Positions 38,802 to 49,189 of a stretch of 64,000 bases of DNA are shown here, piece by piece. The translations under genes were made by a program, and so were the position numbers. This DNA is from Streptomyces lomondensis. GTDB lineage: Bacteria > Actinomycetota > Actinomycetes > Streptomycetales > Streptomycetaceae. The stretch spans positions 651,613 through 715,612 of the forward strand of contig NZ_BMWC01000004.1 in assembly GCF_014651035.1 (NCBI RefSeq), given 5' to 3'. The notes beneath the pieces were generated by a model that was not told where the DNA came from, searched no databases, and saw nothing but the letters and a program-made list of their open reading frames with translations. How positions within the stretch are numbered: position 1 is the first letter of the stretch; every line of letters begins with the position of its first letter.

Positions 38802-39294
38802 GACATGGCATCGTCGCCGGTGACGGGAGGGCCGAGAAGGACCGCGGCGGCGTTTCGCGGCCCTCTTCCGCTTCCGGCCTACTCTCCCGACGGCGCCTCT
38901 CCCGGCGGCGTGGTCAGCGGGACGCCCGTGGCCACCGGAGTGCCGCTCGCGCAGCTGTTGGGCTCGCCGACCGTCCCGGGAGAAGGACGTCCTGTGGTGA
39001 TCACCCGCTCGCGGCCACCGGGGCCCGCGACCTGGACCGGCTGCGGGAGATCAACCCGGCGCTCAGGAGCTTCGACGCGTGGCTGGCGGAGAACGCCTCG
39101 AAGATCGAAGTGGGCTGAGCAAGCGGCGTCCGGGCAAGGCTGGACGACGAGGATCCGTCCTGAAGTGAGCACATGGGCCCGCGGCGTGCTGGTTGACGCG
39201 TCAACCGTGCCGCACCCGTGGAGTCGGCCAGGTTCACGCCGCCGGTCCTCCGGTCCGCCTTGCCCGCGCCGTATGCCTGACGCACGCTGGTCGT
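38802..39294. other. Intergenic stretch with an unidentified C-terminal coding fragment
   Basis: This holds the promoter side of hypX and no intact gene. On the plus strand a frame around 38999-39118 reads GDHPLAATGARDLDRLREIN, then PALRSFDAWLAENASKIEVG and a stop. It looks like the genuine C-terminal end of some protein, but its start is missing in all frames and I cannot name the family. The rest (39119-39294) shows no coding likeness and leads to the IclR start at 39295. Confidence 0.4.
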
Positions 39295-40053
39295 ATGGGT
39301 GGGCGAGACGGCCCCACGCTCATCACCTCCGTCCAGCGGGCCATGCGCCTGCTGGAGGCGGTGAGCGCGCACGCGAACGGCGCGCCGGCGAAGCAACTGG
39401 CGCGTGAGACGGGCCTGCCCCTGGCCACCGCCTATCACCTGCTGCGGACCCTGACGCACGACGGATATGTGCGGAAGCTGGACGACGGCGGGTTCGTCCT
39501 CGGCGACAAGCTCCAGACTCTGCGGACCACGGGCCGTGCGCAGGCGCTGCTCAGCCGCGTCCGGCCCACGCTCGCCGCGCTGCGCGACGAGCTCGCGACC
39601 GCCGCCTACCTCACCTTCTACGAGGACGGCGAGATCCGGGTCGCCGAGATCGTCGACAGCCCCGGAACGCCCCGCGTCGACCTCTGGGTGGGCTTCGAGG
39701 ACGCGGGACACGCGACCGCACTGGGCAAGTCCGTGCTGCGCGAACTGGACGACGAGGCCCGCAAGGACTACCTCTCCCGCCACCATCTCGCCGACCTCAC
39801 CCCGCGGACGATCACCAGCCCCCCGGAACTGCTCCGGCGGCTGGAGAACCCACCCCTGGCCCCGGCCGTCACGGACCTGGAGGAGTACACCCTGGGCACG
39901 GTCTGCGTCGCCGTCCCGGTCTACAGCGGCGACACGCTCGGTTCCCTCGGCGTCTCCCTGCCGGCGAGCCGGCTCTCCCGGCTGCCGGAGATCCGGGAGC
40001 GACTGCTCCCGACCGCGAGCCGCGTGACCCGGGGCCTCTCGCTCACTATCTGA
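39295..40053 (+). CDS. IclR-family transcriptional regulator
   Basis: About 252 residues from the ATG at 39295. The N-terminal winged helix reads SVQRAMRLLEAVSAHANGAP, AKQLARETGLPLATAYHLLR and TLTHDGYVRK. The effector domain includes FEDAGHATALGKSVL (usual xxPxHATAxGKA motif, here with A for the Pro) and LGTVCVAVPVYSG, with LGSLGVSLPASRL. No Shine-Dalgarno sequence precedes the ATG, so it may be leaderless, which is common in Streptomyces. It stands alone between the hydrogenase and phenylacetate regions, with no obvious target next to it. It is clearly distinct from the two IclR genes at 56-58 kb. Confidence 0.88.
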   Translation: MGGRDGPTLITSVQRAMRLLEAVSAHANGAPAKQLARETGLPLATAYHLLRTLTHDGYVRKLDDGGFVLGDKLQTLRTTGRAQALLSRVRPTLAALRDELATAAYLTFYEDGEIRVAEIVDSPGTPRVDLWVGFEDAGHATALGKSVLRELDDEARKDYLSRHHLADLTPRTITSPPELLRRLENPPLAPAVTDLEEYTLGTVCVAVPVYSGDTLGSLGVSLPASRLSRLPEIRERLLPTASRVTRGLSLTI

Positions 40054-40154
40054 AAATCCTCTCCTTGCCCGTGTCCTGCCTCACCCCGTTTTCTGGATGA
40101 AACAGACATTTCAGTAGTGTGCCCGGCGCACAGGTGAGGACTGCGGACGCGAAC

Positions 40155-41411
40155 ATGAGCCAAGCCCGAGACCGTGGTGGCGACCACCGGCCTGTAGGGC
40201 CGTTCGACAACCGAGTGACCGGTATCGGGGCCGCGGCCCGCAGACGCGCCGGCGCGCAGCTGGCCGCGGGGGCGCCCGTCCTGCCCGTGCTGGTCGTCTC
40301 CGTCGTCGTGCTCGCCGACCTCGCCGACGGTGCGGGGATGATCTGGCTGCCCGTGCTCGCGGCCGGGCCCGCCCTGGCGGCCACGACCAACGGGCCGCGC
40401 GGAGTCTTCTGGGTCGGCTGCCTCGCCGTGGCGCTCGGCGCGACCCTCGGCGTCCGGGACGGTGTGCCCGGCCGCGAACTGGCCGCCCTGCTGTCGGCCC
40501 TGGTGGCCGTCACCCTCGCGAGCGGCCTGGCCGCTGTCCTGCGCGAGCGCCGTGAACGGGTGCTCGCTGCCGTCCGCTCGGTCGCCGAGACCGCCCAGCA
40601 CGCACTGCTCCGGCCCGTGCCGGCGACCGTCGGACCGTTCCAGGCGGCCGTCCGCTACAGCGCCGCGGCCGCCGAGGCCCGGATCGGCGGGGACCTCTAC
40701 GCACTGATACCCACCCCGCACGGGGTGCGGCTGATCGTCGGCGACGTGCGCGGCAAGGGGCTGCCCGCCGTGGGGACCGCCGCGCTGGTGCTCGGCGTCT
40801 TCCGCGAGGCGGCCCACGACGAGCCCGACCTGCTCGCCGTGGTCGACAGGATCGAACGCAGCCTCGCGCGCAACCTCGGCCACGACGACTTCGTCACCGC
40901 CATCGTCGCGGGATACCCGCGGGCAGGGCATCTGGAGGTGGTGAACTGCGGACACGCGCCCCCGCTGCTCGTCCGCGCCTGCGGAGACGTGACGGCGGTG
41001 GAGCCCACGCATCCGGCCCCGCCCCTCGGGCTGCGCGCCCTCACGGGCCACACGCCCGGCCTCCAGACGCTCCCTTTCCGCGACGGCGACCAGCTGCTCC
41101 TCTACACCGACGGCGTCACCGAAGCCCGCGACGACGGCCGCGCCTTCTACCCGCTCGCCGAAGGGCTGGAGCGGCACGTGTCCCACGAGCCGGCCCGCAC
41201 CGTCGGCGCGCTCCACGACGAACTCCTGGCCCACGTGGGCGGCCGGCTCCACGACGACGCGGCGCTGCTCCTGATTCGCAACCCGGCCGCACACGAAACG
41301 GAACTTCCCCGAGCGGCCGCTCCCGGCGCGGCGTGCGGGGCGGGGGCTGCTGATGAGAGCCCGGTCGCCTCTTTCCGGTCGGTCACGGGCACAGAGCGAC
41401 AAGACGCGTGA
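40155..41411 (+). CDS. Membrane-anchored PP2C/SpoIIE-type serine phosphatase
   Basis: About 418 residues (an earlier GTG at 40119 would add 12). Four or so membrane helices occupy the N-terminal part (VLPVLVVSVVVLADLA, FWVGCLAVALGATLGV, LAALLSALVAVTLASGLAAV). A linker leads to a SpoIIE/RsbU phosphatase domain: ARIGGDLYALIPTPHGVRLI, VGDVRGKGLPAVGTAALVLG, NCGHAPPLLVR, LLLYTDGVTEARD and HDDAALLLI. The Asp residues in GGDLY, GDVRGKG, YTDGV and HDD bind the metals. Such proteins reactivate anti-sigma-factor antagonists in stress signalling. No anti-sigma or STAS gene adjoins it, so the partner must lie elsewhere. Confidence 0.88.
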   Translation: MSQARDRGGDHRPVGPFDNRVTGIGAAARRRAGAQLAAGAPVLPVLVVSVVVLADLADGAGMIWLPVLAAGPALAATTNGPRGVFWVGCLAVALGATLGVRDGVPGRELAALLSALVAVTLASGLAAVLRERRERVLAAVRSVAETAQHALLRPVPATVGPFQAAVRYSAAAAEARIGGDLYALIPTPHGVRLIVGDVRGKGLPAVGTAALVLGVFREAAHDEPDLLAVVDRIERSLARNLGHDDFVTAIVAGYPRAGHLEVVNCGHAPPLLVRACGDVTAVEPTHPAPPLGLRALTGHTPGLQTLPFRDGDQLLLYTDGVTEARDDGRAFYPLAEGLERHVSHEPARTVGALHDELLAHVGGRLHDDAALLLIRNPAAHETELPRAAAPGAACGAGAADESPVASFRSVTGTERQDA

Positions 41412-42209
41412 TGTTGCTGTCATGCGCCTCGCCGGCGGCCGGCCGGGCGGCATCCTGCGCCCGTGGACACGGAGCAGGTGTACGCCGCTTTCTCGGCCGC
41501 GGGCGCGGCGTTGTCGGGGGCGGCCGCGGTCGCCGCGGTGCTGGTGGCGCGGTGGCAGACCAGGTTCGCGCGACGCGTCGCGCTGGAGACGACGCACGCG
41601 CAGCGGGCCGTGGAACGGGAGCTGCGGCTGGAGGCGCAGCGCAGCGAGGCGTGGACGGCCTTCCTGTGCGCCGCGGACGCGTTCGCCGGCGCGGTGTGGA
41701 CCCTCGCGGACGTGGCGCCCGAGCACCGTGCGGAGGAGCTCCGCCGCCGGAGCGAAGTCCTCACGACGGCGTGCTCGGCGCTGCCGATGCACGGGCCGGA
41801 CCGTGTCGTCCGGCAGGCCGAGGCGCTGCGTGAGCGGTGCGCGCGGATGGAGCAGTACGCGGTCCGGCGGGCGGTGGTGCGCTCCGCGCTCCAGGCGCTG
41901 CTGGAGAAGTGGTGTCCGGGAAACGCCGAGCACTGCGAGTCCGACGCTCATTCATCCGCATGGCTCGCCCACGTCCTGCTCGAGGGCTGGGGAGACCGCG
42001 AGGACGACGAGCGCCCTGACGATCTCGCCCATCTGGAAGACCTGATCAGGGAGAGCGGTGCGCTGGCGGACGCCGACCTCGCACGACTTCTCGCTGTGGC
42101 GCGTTCCCCCGTCTGCTGGGAGCTGCTGGCGGCCGAACCGCGGTGGTTGCGGCCGCGCACCGGCTACGACGAGGCGCGGGACGCGTTCACCGCGGCCGTG
42201 CGCGACCAG

Positions 42210-43550
<1,341 letters not shown>

Positions 43551-43573
43551 GTCACCCACCACCTTGTAACCCG

Positions 43574-43587
43574 ACCGACCATTCGGT
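43574..43587. promoter_or_regulatory. PaaR-like operator, paaK side
   Basis: ACCGACCATTCGGT is an inverted repeat ACCG-N6-CGGT, followed by TAG. It matches the core of the operator described for the TetR-type phenylacetate repressor PaaR of Corynebacterium (ACCG-N6-CGGT). It sits 24 bp before the paaK start, where a bound repressor would block transcription. The same core recurs, inverted and with one mismatch, at 43680-43693. Confidence 0.7.
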
Positions 43588-43679
43588 TAGCTCCGGCGCC
43601 GACCAGTAATCCAGTCGCCCCGGGGCCTGTCAAGGATCAGGTCTTACCAAGGCGTGCGGGGTCGTTCTATGATGGACCG

Positions 43680-43693
43680 AACGAATGGTCGGT
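43680..43693. promoter_or_regulatory. PaaR-like operator, paaA side
   Basis: AACGAATGGTCGGT equals the reverse complement of the site at 43574-43587 except for one base. It lies 16 bp before the paaA ATG at 43709 and overlaps an upstream in-frame ATG at 43685, which supports the later start. Paired sites in a divergent promoter region fit coordinate repression of paaK and paaABCDE. No paaR gene is in the window. Confidence 0.7.
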
Positions 43694-43708
43694 TGGGAAG
43701 TGGGACGG

Positions 43709-44695
43709 ATGGACACGACACACTCCAGCCCCCCGGGGGCGGACGGCACCGAGCCGGTTCTCCAGCGGCACTTCGACGCGACGATCGCGCGGGACCAGCG
43801 GATCGAGCCGCGCGACTGGATGCCGGAGGGCTACCGGAAGACACTGATCCGGCAGATCGCGCAGCACGCGCACTCGGAGATCATCGGCATGCAGCCGGAG
43901 GGCGAGTGGATCACCCGCGCGCCGTCGCTGCGCCGCAAGGCCATTCTGTTCGCGAAGGTCCAGGACGAGGCCGGGCACGGGCTGTACCTGTACTCGGCGG
44001 CGGAGACGCTGGGCGCCGACCGCGCGGATCTGACCGAGCGGCTGATCGAGGGCCGCCAGAAGTACTCCTCGATCTTCAACTACCCCACCCTGAGCTTCGC
44101 GGACGTCGGGGTGATCGGCTGGTTCGTGGACGGCGCGGCGATCTGCAACCAGGTGCCGCTGTGCCGCTCGTCGTACGGGCCGTACGCGCGCGCGATGGTG
44201 CGGATCTGCAAGGAGGAGTCGTTCCACCAGCGGCAGGGCTACGAGCTGCTGATGACGATGATGCGCGGCACCGAGGCGCAGCGCGAGATGGTGCAGGACG
44301 CCGTGGACCGCTGGTGGTGGCCGTCGCTGATGATGTTCGGCCCGCCCGACGACGCCTCGCCCAACTCCGCCCAGTCCATGGCCTGGAAGATCAAGCGGCA
44401 CAGCAACGACGAGCTGCGTCAGCGCTTCGTCGACATGACCGTCCCGCAGGCCGAGAAGCTCGGCGTCACGCTCCCCGACCCGGAGCTGCGCTGGAACGAG
44501 GAGCGGGGCCACCACGACTTCGGCACGCCCGACTGGGACGAGCTGATGCGGGTCATCAAGGGCGACGGCCCGTGCAACGCCCAGCGGATGGAGCGGCGCC
44601 GCAGCGCCCACGAGGAGGGCGCCTGGGTGCGCGAGGCGGCCACCGCCCACGCGGCCAAGCAGGCGTCCCGCGAGCGGAAGGGAGCGGTGGCATGA
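43709..44695 (+). CDS. paaA: Phenylacetyl-CoA 1,2-epoxidase, catalytic subunit A
   Basis: About 328 residues from the ATG at 43709, preceded by GGGAAG. The diiron four-helix-bundle motifs are intact: AHSEIIGMQPEGEWITRAPS, KVQDEAGHGLYLYSAAE (ExxH pair) and RICKEESFHQRQGYELLM (ExxH pair). CoA-binding regions such as WWWPSLMMFGPPDD are also present. With PaaBCE it epoxidises the ring of phenylacetyl-CoA using O2. It leads the paaABCDE operon; its stop overlaps the paaB start (ATGA). Confidence 0.97.
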   Translation: MDTTHSSPPGADGTEPVLQRHFDATIARDQRIEPRDWMPEGYRKTLIRQIAQHAHSEIIGMQPEGEWITRAPSLRRKAILFAKVQDEAGHGLYLYSAAETLGADRADLTERLIEGRQKYSSIFNYPTLSFADVGVIGWFVDGAAICNQVPLCRSSYGPYARAMVRICKEESFHQRQGYELLMTMMRGTEAQREMVQDAVDRWWWPSLMMFGPPDDASPNSAQSMAWKIKRHSNDELRQRFVDMTVPQAEKLGVTLPDPELRWNEERGHHDFGTPDWDELMRVIKGDGPCNAQRMERRRSAHEEGAWVREAATAHAAKQASRERKGAVA

Positions 44696-44985
44696 CCGCC
44701 GAGAAGCAGAACTGGCCGCTGTACGAGGTGTTCGTGCGCGGCAAGCGCGGCCTGAACCACGTCCACGTGGGCTCGCTGCACGCCGCCGACGACCGCATGG
44801 CCCTCACCCACGCCCGCGACCTGTACACGCGGCGCAACGAGGGCGTGTCCATCTGGGTCGTGCGCTCGGAGCACATCACCGCCTCCACCCGCGACGAGAA
44901 GGACCCCTTCTTCGCGCCCAGCGCCGACAAGGTCTACCGGCACCCGACCTTCTACGACATCCCCGCCGACGTCCCGCACATCTGA
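44692..44985 (+). CDS. paaB: Phenylacetyl-CoA 1,2-epoxidase subunit B
   Basis: The 97-residue protein reads WPLYEVFVRGKRGLNHVHVG, SLHAADDRMALTHARDLYTR and RNEGVSIWVVRSEHITAS, ending with HPTFYDIP. This is the whole PaaB fold. It bridges PaaAC heterodimers in the epoxidase complex. The ATG overlaps the paaA stop by 4 bp, and paaC follows after 10 bp with GGAGAGGG as its ribosome-binding site. Confidence 0.96.
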   Translation: MTAEKQNWPLYEVFVRGKRGLNHVHVGSLHAADDRMALTHARDLYTRRNEGVSIWVVRSEHITASTRDEKDPFFAPSADKVYRHPTFYDIPADVPHI

Positions 44986-44995
44986 AGGAGAGGGC

Positions 44996-45823
44996 ATGAG
45001 TGACGACCACGTCTACCTGACCCTCGCCGAGGGGCACGAGGACGACGCCCGCTGGGCCTACGGCACCGGCTTCGAGGACCCGCTGCACGGCGTGGACACC
45101 GCCGTGCCCGAGGGTGTCGACGCCGGTGAACTGGCGGATCTCTGCGTCACTTTGGCCGACGACGCCCTGGTCTCGGCCCAGCGGCTCGCCGAGTGGACCA
45201 CCCGGGCCCCCGAGCTGGAGGAGGAGGTGGCCCTCGCCAACATCGGACTCGACCTGCTCGGCCAGGCCCGCCTGCTCTACTCCCGTGCCGGCCAGGTCGA
45301 CGGCACCGGGCGCGGCGAGGACGCCTTCGCCTACTTCCGTGACGCCGGCGACTTCCGCAGCGTACGCCTGGCCGAACTGCCCAACGGGGACTTCGCGTTC
45401 TCGATCGTGCGGCTGCTGGTGCTCTCCAGCTGGCGCCTCGCGCACTTCGAGCGGCTCACGGCCCACCGCGACCCGGTGCTCGCGGCGATCGCCGCCAAGG
45501 GCGTGAAGGAACTGGCGTACCACCGGCAGTACGCGGCCGAGTGGGCGGTGCGCCTGGGCGACGGCACCGAGGAGTCGCACCGCCGGATGCGCAGGGCGCA
45601 GGAGCAGGTGGCGCCCTACCTGGGCGAGCTGTTCACGGCGTGTGACGTCCGGGACGAGGTCGTGGCGGTCCTCCGCCAGGTCACCGAGGCCGCCGGACTG
45701 CCCATGCCCGTCTACGGCCCACTGCCCGGTTCGGGCCGCGCCGGGGAGCACACCGGGCATCTCGCCCCGCTGCTGGCCGAGTTGCAGGGCGTGGCCCGCG
45801 CCCACCCGGAGGCGACATGGTGA
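44996..45823 (+). CDS. paaC: Phenylacetyl-CoA 1,2-epoxidase, structural subunit C
   Basis: The 275-residue helical-bundle protein is homologous to PaaA but degenerate at the metal site. Recognisable are DDALVSAQRLAEWTTRAPEL, EEEVALANIGLDLLGQARLL, LPNGDFAFSIVRLLVLSSW and VKELAYHRQYAAEWAVRLGD. The N-terminal 40 residues are an extension compared with E. coli PaaC. It pairs with PaaA and stabilises the complex without binding iron in the usual way. The end overlaps the paaD start by 7 bp. Confidence 0.95.
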   Translation: MSDDHVYLTLAEGHEDDARWAYGTGFEDPLHGVDTAVPEGVDAGELADLCVTLADDALVSAQRLAEWTTRAPELEEEVALANIGLDLLGQARLLYSRAGQVDGTGRGEDAFAYFRDAGDFRSVRLAELPNGDFAFSIVRLLVLSSWRLAHFERLTAHRDPVLAAIAAKGVKELAYHRQYAAEWAVRLGDGTEESHRRMRRAQEQVAPYLGELFTACDVRDEVVAVLRQVTEAAGLPMPVYGPLPGSGRAGEHTGHLAPLLAELQGVARAHPEATW

Positions 45824-46332
45824 CGACACTGCTGGACGCGCGACGGGCCCGGCGCATCGCCGAGCAGGTGCCCGACCCCGAGCTGCCCATGCTCACGCTG
45901 GCCGACCTGGGCGTCCTGCGGGGCGTCGAGATGACCGAGGGCGGCACCGTCGTCGCGAGCCTGACGCCGACCTACTCGGGCTGCCCGGCCATGGCGGAGA
46001 TGCGCGCCGGCGTGGCCGCCCGGCTGCGCGACGCCGGGTACGCGCGCGTGGAGATCCGCACCGTCCTGGACCCGCCGTGGACCAGCGACTGGATCACTCC
46101 GGCCGGCCGACGCAAGCTCGCCGAGCACGGCATCGCCCCGCCCGGGGCCGCGCCCGTCCGCGCCGCCGGCCCGGTCCCGCTCGTGCTGGCGCCGACCCGC
46201 CGCTCCGTGCCCTGCCCCCGCTGCGGCAGCGCGGACACCGAGGAGACCTCGCGCTTCGCCGCCACGTCCTGCAAGGCCCTGTGGCGCTGCCTCGCCTGCC
46301 GCGAGCCGTTCGAGTACGTCAAGGAGATCTGA
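45817..46332 (+). CDS. paaD: Phenylacetate pathway FeS-assembly protein PaaD
   Basis: The 171-residue protein has an N-terminal MIP18/DUF59 domain (IAEQVPDPELPMLTLADLGV, LTPTYSGCPAMAEMRAGV) and a C-terminal zinc ribbon (CPRCGSADTEETSRFAATSC, LWRCLACREPFEYVK). PaaD is needed to make active epoxidase, probably by maturing the PaaE iron-sulfur cluster. The start overlaps paaC by 7 bp, and the stop shares TGATG with the paaE start. Confidence 0.94.
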   Translation: MVTTLLDARRARRIAEQVPDPELPMLTLADLGVLRGVEMTEGGTVVASLTPTYSGCPAMAEMRAGVAARLRDAGYARVEIRTVLDPPWTSDWITPAGRRKLAEHGIAPPGAAPVRAAGPVPLVLAPTRRSVPCPRCGSADTEETSRFAATSCKALWRCLACREPFEYVKEI

Positions 46333-47447
46333 TGGAGGACCTGATGGAGCCGGCCCCCGCCCCGGCGGCACGCGCGCGTGCCCGCCGACGTCCGGTCTTC
46401 CACCCCCTGCGGGTCGCCGCCGTGCAGCCGCTGTGCGAGGACGCGGCAGCCGTCAGTTTCGACATCCCCGCCGAGCTGGCCGAGGAGTTCGCCTTCGCGC
46501 CCGGCCAGTCGCTCACGCTGCGGCGCGAGGTCGACGGCCGCGACGAACGCCGCTCCTACTCGATCTGCTCGCCGGTGGGCGCGGCACCGCGCATCGGCGT
46601 GCGCGTGGTGCCGGGCGGCCTCTTCTCGTCCTGGCTGGTGCACGACGTACGCCCCGGCGACACCGTCGAGGTGATGGCCCCCACCGGCGCCTTCACTCCC
46701 GACCTCGGCACCCCCGGCCACCACGTCCTCGTCGCGGCCGGCTCCGGCATCACGCCCATGGTCTCCATCGCCGAGTCCGTCCTCGCCGCCGACCCTCGCT
46801 CGACGGTCACCCTCTTCTACGGCAACCGCCGCACCGGCACGGTGATGTTCGCCGACGAGCTGGCCGACCTGAAGGACCTCTACCCGACGCGTTTCCAGCT
46901 CGCCCACGTCCTGTCCCGCGAGCCCCGCGAGGCGGAGGTGCTCTCCGGCCGCCTCGACGCCGAGCGGCTGTCGGCACTCGTCGGCGCGCTGGTCGACGTG
47001 GAGTCCGCCGACCACTGGTGGCTGTGCGGCCCGCACGGCATGGTCCGCGCCGCCCAACAGGTACTCGAAGGCCTCGGCGTGCCCGGCGACCGCGTCCACC
47101 AGGAGCTGTTCTACGCCGACGACGAGCCCGTCCGCGAGGTCCGCCACGCGGAGACCGGCCCCTCCGGCCCGGTCAGCCAGGTCACCGTCATCCTCGACGG
47201 CCGCTCCACCACCTCCGCCCTGCCCCGGGAGCGGACCATCCTCGAAGGCGCCCAGCAGACCCGCCCCGACCTGCCGTTCGCCTGCAAGGGCGGCGTCTGC
47301 GGCACCTGCCGCGCCCTGGTCACCGACGGCAAGGCCGACATGCGCCGCAACTTCGCCCTCGAACCGGCCGAGGTCGACGCGGGGTACGTCCTCACGTGCC
47401 AGTCGTTCCCGGTGTCGGACGCCCTGACGGTGGACTTCGACACCTGA
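46332..47447 (+). CDS. paaE: Phenylacetyl-CoA epoxidase reductase subunit E
   Basis: About 371 residues. A flavin domain (RSYSICSPVG, VVPGGLFSSWLVHDVRPGD) is followed by an NAD(P)-binding domain (LVAAGSGITPMVSIAESVLA, WWLCGPHGMVRAAQQVL). A C-terminal plant-type [2Fe-2S] ferredoxin domain has ligands in CKGGVCGTCRALV and the later CQSFPV. It passes electrons from NADPH through FAD and the cluster to the diiron site of PaaA. The ATG at 46332 overlaps the paaD stop; one at 46344 is also possible. It ends the paa operon, 28 bp from the convergent pucR. Confidence 0.96.
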   Translation: MEDLMEPAPAPAARARARRRPVFHPLRVAAVQPLCEDAAAVSFDIPAELAEEFAFAPGQSLTLRREVDGRDERRSYSICSPVGAAPRIGVRVVPGGLFSSWLVHDVRPGDTVEVMAPTGAFTPDLGTPGHHVLVAAGSGITPMVSIAESVLAADPRSTVTLFYGNRRTGTVMFADELADLKDLYPTRFQLAHVLSREPREAEVLSGRLDAERLSALVGALVDVESADHWWLCGPHGMVRAAQQVLEGLGVPGDRVHQELFYADDEPVREVRHAETGPSGPVSQVTVILDGRSTTSALPRERTILEGAQQTRPDLPFACKGGVCGTCRALVTDGKADMRRNFALEPAEVDAGYVLTCQSFPVSDALTVDFDT

Positions 47448-47475
47448 CCGGAGCCGCACCGCAGTTCCCTGTCCG

Positions 47476-49092
47476 TCAGGTGGTCCGCAGCACGCGCAAC
47501 GCCGTGAGGGCCACGTGGAGTTCGGTGCGGCGCTCGCCGGATTCGAGGTCGGTGTCGAGGAGGCGTTCGATGGTGCGCAGGCGCTGGTACATGGTCTCCC
47601 TGGACAGGCCGCCGCGACGGGCCGCCGTGGTCTTGTTGCCGGCGGCGTCGAGGTAGTGGCCCAGGGTCGTCAGCAGGTCGGTGCCGTGCCGGGTGTCGTG
47701 GTCGATGAGCCGGCCGAGGCGCCGCTCGGTGTAGTCCTGGATCCGGGGATCCTCGCGCAGCGCGTACAGCAGGCGGCGCAGGTCGATGTCCGGCAGCTCG
47801 TGGAAGGAGCGGTCCGCGGGAAGGGGCTGGCCGGGCGGGGTGGCCTCCGTGACGCGGGCCGCCTCCCGGAAGGAGCGGGCGATGTCGGCGAGGTCCGCGA
47901 CCTCCGAGCCGACGCTCACGAGCGCCTCCGGGGACAGACCCAGCGCGGTGCGGCTCAGGCGCTCGGCCACCGGACGCCAGGGCTGGGCGGCGCGCAGGGC
48001 CAGCAGGACACCGAGGCGGCCGGGGGAGAGCTCCCCGACGAGCGCCGCGACACCCGCCGACCGGAGCTCCCGGTGCAGCCGGGCCTCCGGCTCGGTCCCC
48101 GCGGCACCGGGGCCCAGGTCGACGAGCAGTGCCAGGTAGCGGCTGTCCTCGGTGGGCAGGCCCAGCGCGGCGCAGCGGGCCCGGGCGTCCTCGGCGGAGG
48201 GGTGGCGCTGCTCCGCCAGTTCCCGCAGGGCGTTGCGGTGGGCCGTGTGCTCCCATGGCGTGGCGTGGATGAGGCGGGCGACGGTCAGCGCCATCGCCGT
48301 TCTCTCCAGGACGGTGATGTGCTCCGGTCCGAAGGCCGGCCCGTCGGCGGGCAGCATCGCCAGCCGGCCCCAGCGTTCGCCCTGGTAGGAGACGGGCGCG
48401 GTGAGCCAGCCCTCCGGTCCGCCCACGCCGGTGTGGTCGCCGGGCCCGGTGGCCCGGGAGCGCTGCTCCCAGCCGGTGAGCGCCTCCCGCACCGTGCTGC
48501 CCGACGGCTCGCAGATCAGCGCCTGGTGCGCCAGGTTCTCCAGGACGACCGTGCGGCCGCTCATCTCCGCCGCCGCGTGCACCACGTCCTCCGGCCCCGC
48601 ACCGCGCAGGGTGAGCGCGGTGAACGCCTCGTGGATCCGCTGGGTCCGGCGCATCGCCTCGGCCTGGTTGCCGAGGATGAGCGCGTGGACGACCTGGGTG
48701 ACCTCCAGGAAGTTGACGTCCCGGGCGAGGGTCACCAGGGGCAGGCCCCGGGCGCGGCAGGCCTGGACGAGGGCATCGGGCGCGCGGTGGTAGCGCCGCA
48801 CCAGCTCGATGACCAGGGCCGCCGCTCCCACTTCGGTGAGTTCGTCGACGTACCGGCGGACGCCCGCGGCGTCCTCGGGCAGGGGCATGCCCGTGGTCAG
48901 GACCAGCTCGCCGCCCTTGAGGAAGGAGGCCGGGTCCGTCAGCTCGGTGATGTGCACCCAGCGCACCGGCCGGTCCAGATACGGCAGCCCGGTGACGACC
49001 TGGGGCTGTCCGGCGGCCAGGACGGGCAGGGCCAGCACGTCGGCGACGGTCGGCGCGCGACCGGCCGGGGCCTTCGGGTGGTTCTCGTTCAC
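47476..49092 (-). CDS. PucR-family transcriptional regulator
   Basis: The 538-residue protein has the N-terminal PucR domain (TVADVLALPVLAAGQPQVVT, VRWVHITELTDPASFLKGGE, LVLTTGMPLPEDA). A GGDEF-like middle part follows (RYLALLVDLGPG), and then the C-terminal PucR helix-turn-helix: RLIDHDTRHGTDLLTTLGHY, LDAAGNKTTAARRGGLSRET, MYQRLRTIERLL. The family senses purine or amine catabolites and activates catabolic genes. It is divergent from the GabT-like aminotransferase at 49320 with an inverted repeat between them. In other actinomycetes PucR genes sit beside gabT/ald genes, so it most likely controls the operon to its right. Confidence 0.92.
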   Translation of the reverse strand: MNENHPKAPAGRAPTVADVLALPVLAAGQPQVVTGLPYLDRPVRWVHITELTDPASFLKGGELVLTTGMPLPEDAAGVRRYVDELTEVGAAALVIELVRRYHRAPDALVQACRARGLPLVTLARDVNFLEVTQVVHALILGNQAEAMRRTQRIHEAFTALTLRGAGPEDVVHAAAEMSGRTVVLENLAHQALICEPSGSTVREALTGWEQRSRATGPGDHTGVGGPEGWLTAPVSYQGERWGRLAMLPADGPAFGPEHITVLERTAMALTVARLIHATPWEHTAHRNALRELAEQRHPSAEDARARCAALGLPTEDSRYLALLVDLGPGAAGTEPEARLHRELRSAGVAALVGELSPGRLGVLLALRAAQPWRPVAERLSRTALGLSPEALVSVGSEVADLADIARSFREAARVTEATPPGQPLPADRSFHELPDIDLRRLLYALREDPRIQDYTERRLGRLIDHDTRHGTDLLTTLGHYLDAAGNKTTAARRGGLSRETMYQRLRTIERLLDTDLESGERRTELHVALTALRVLRTT

Positions 49093-49189
49093 GGTGTCTC
49101 CCTGCTCGCCCGGTCACTCTGACAAGCGGCACTGACCTGCGCAAGAGCTGCCCATGGGTGGGGCGGGCGGTACCCGAGGGGTTCGGCGG

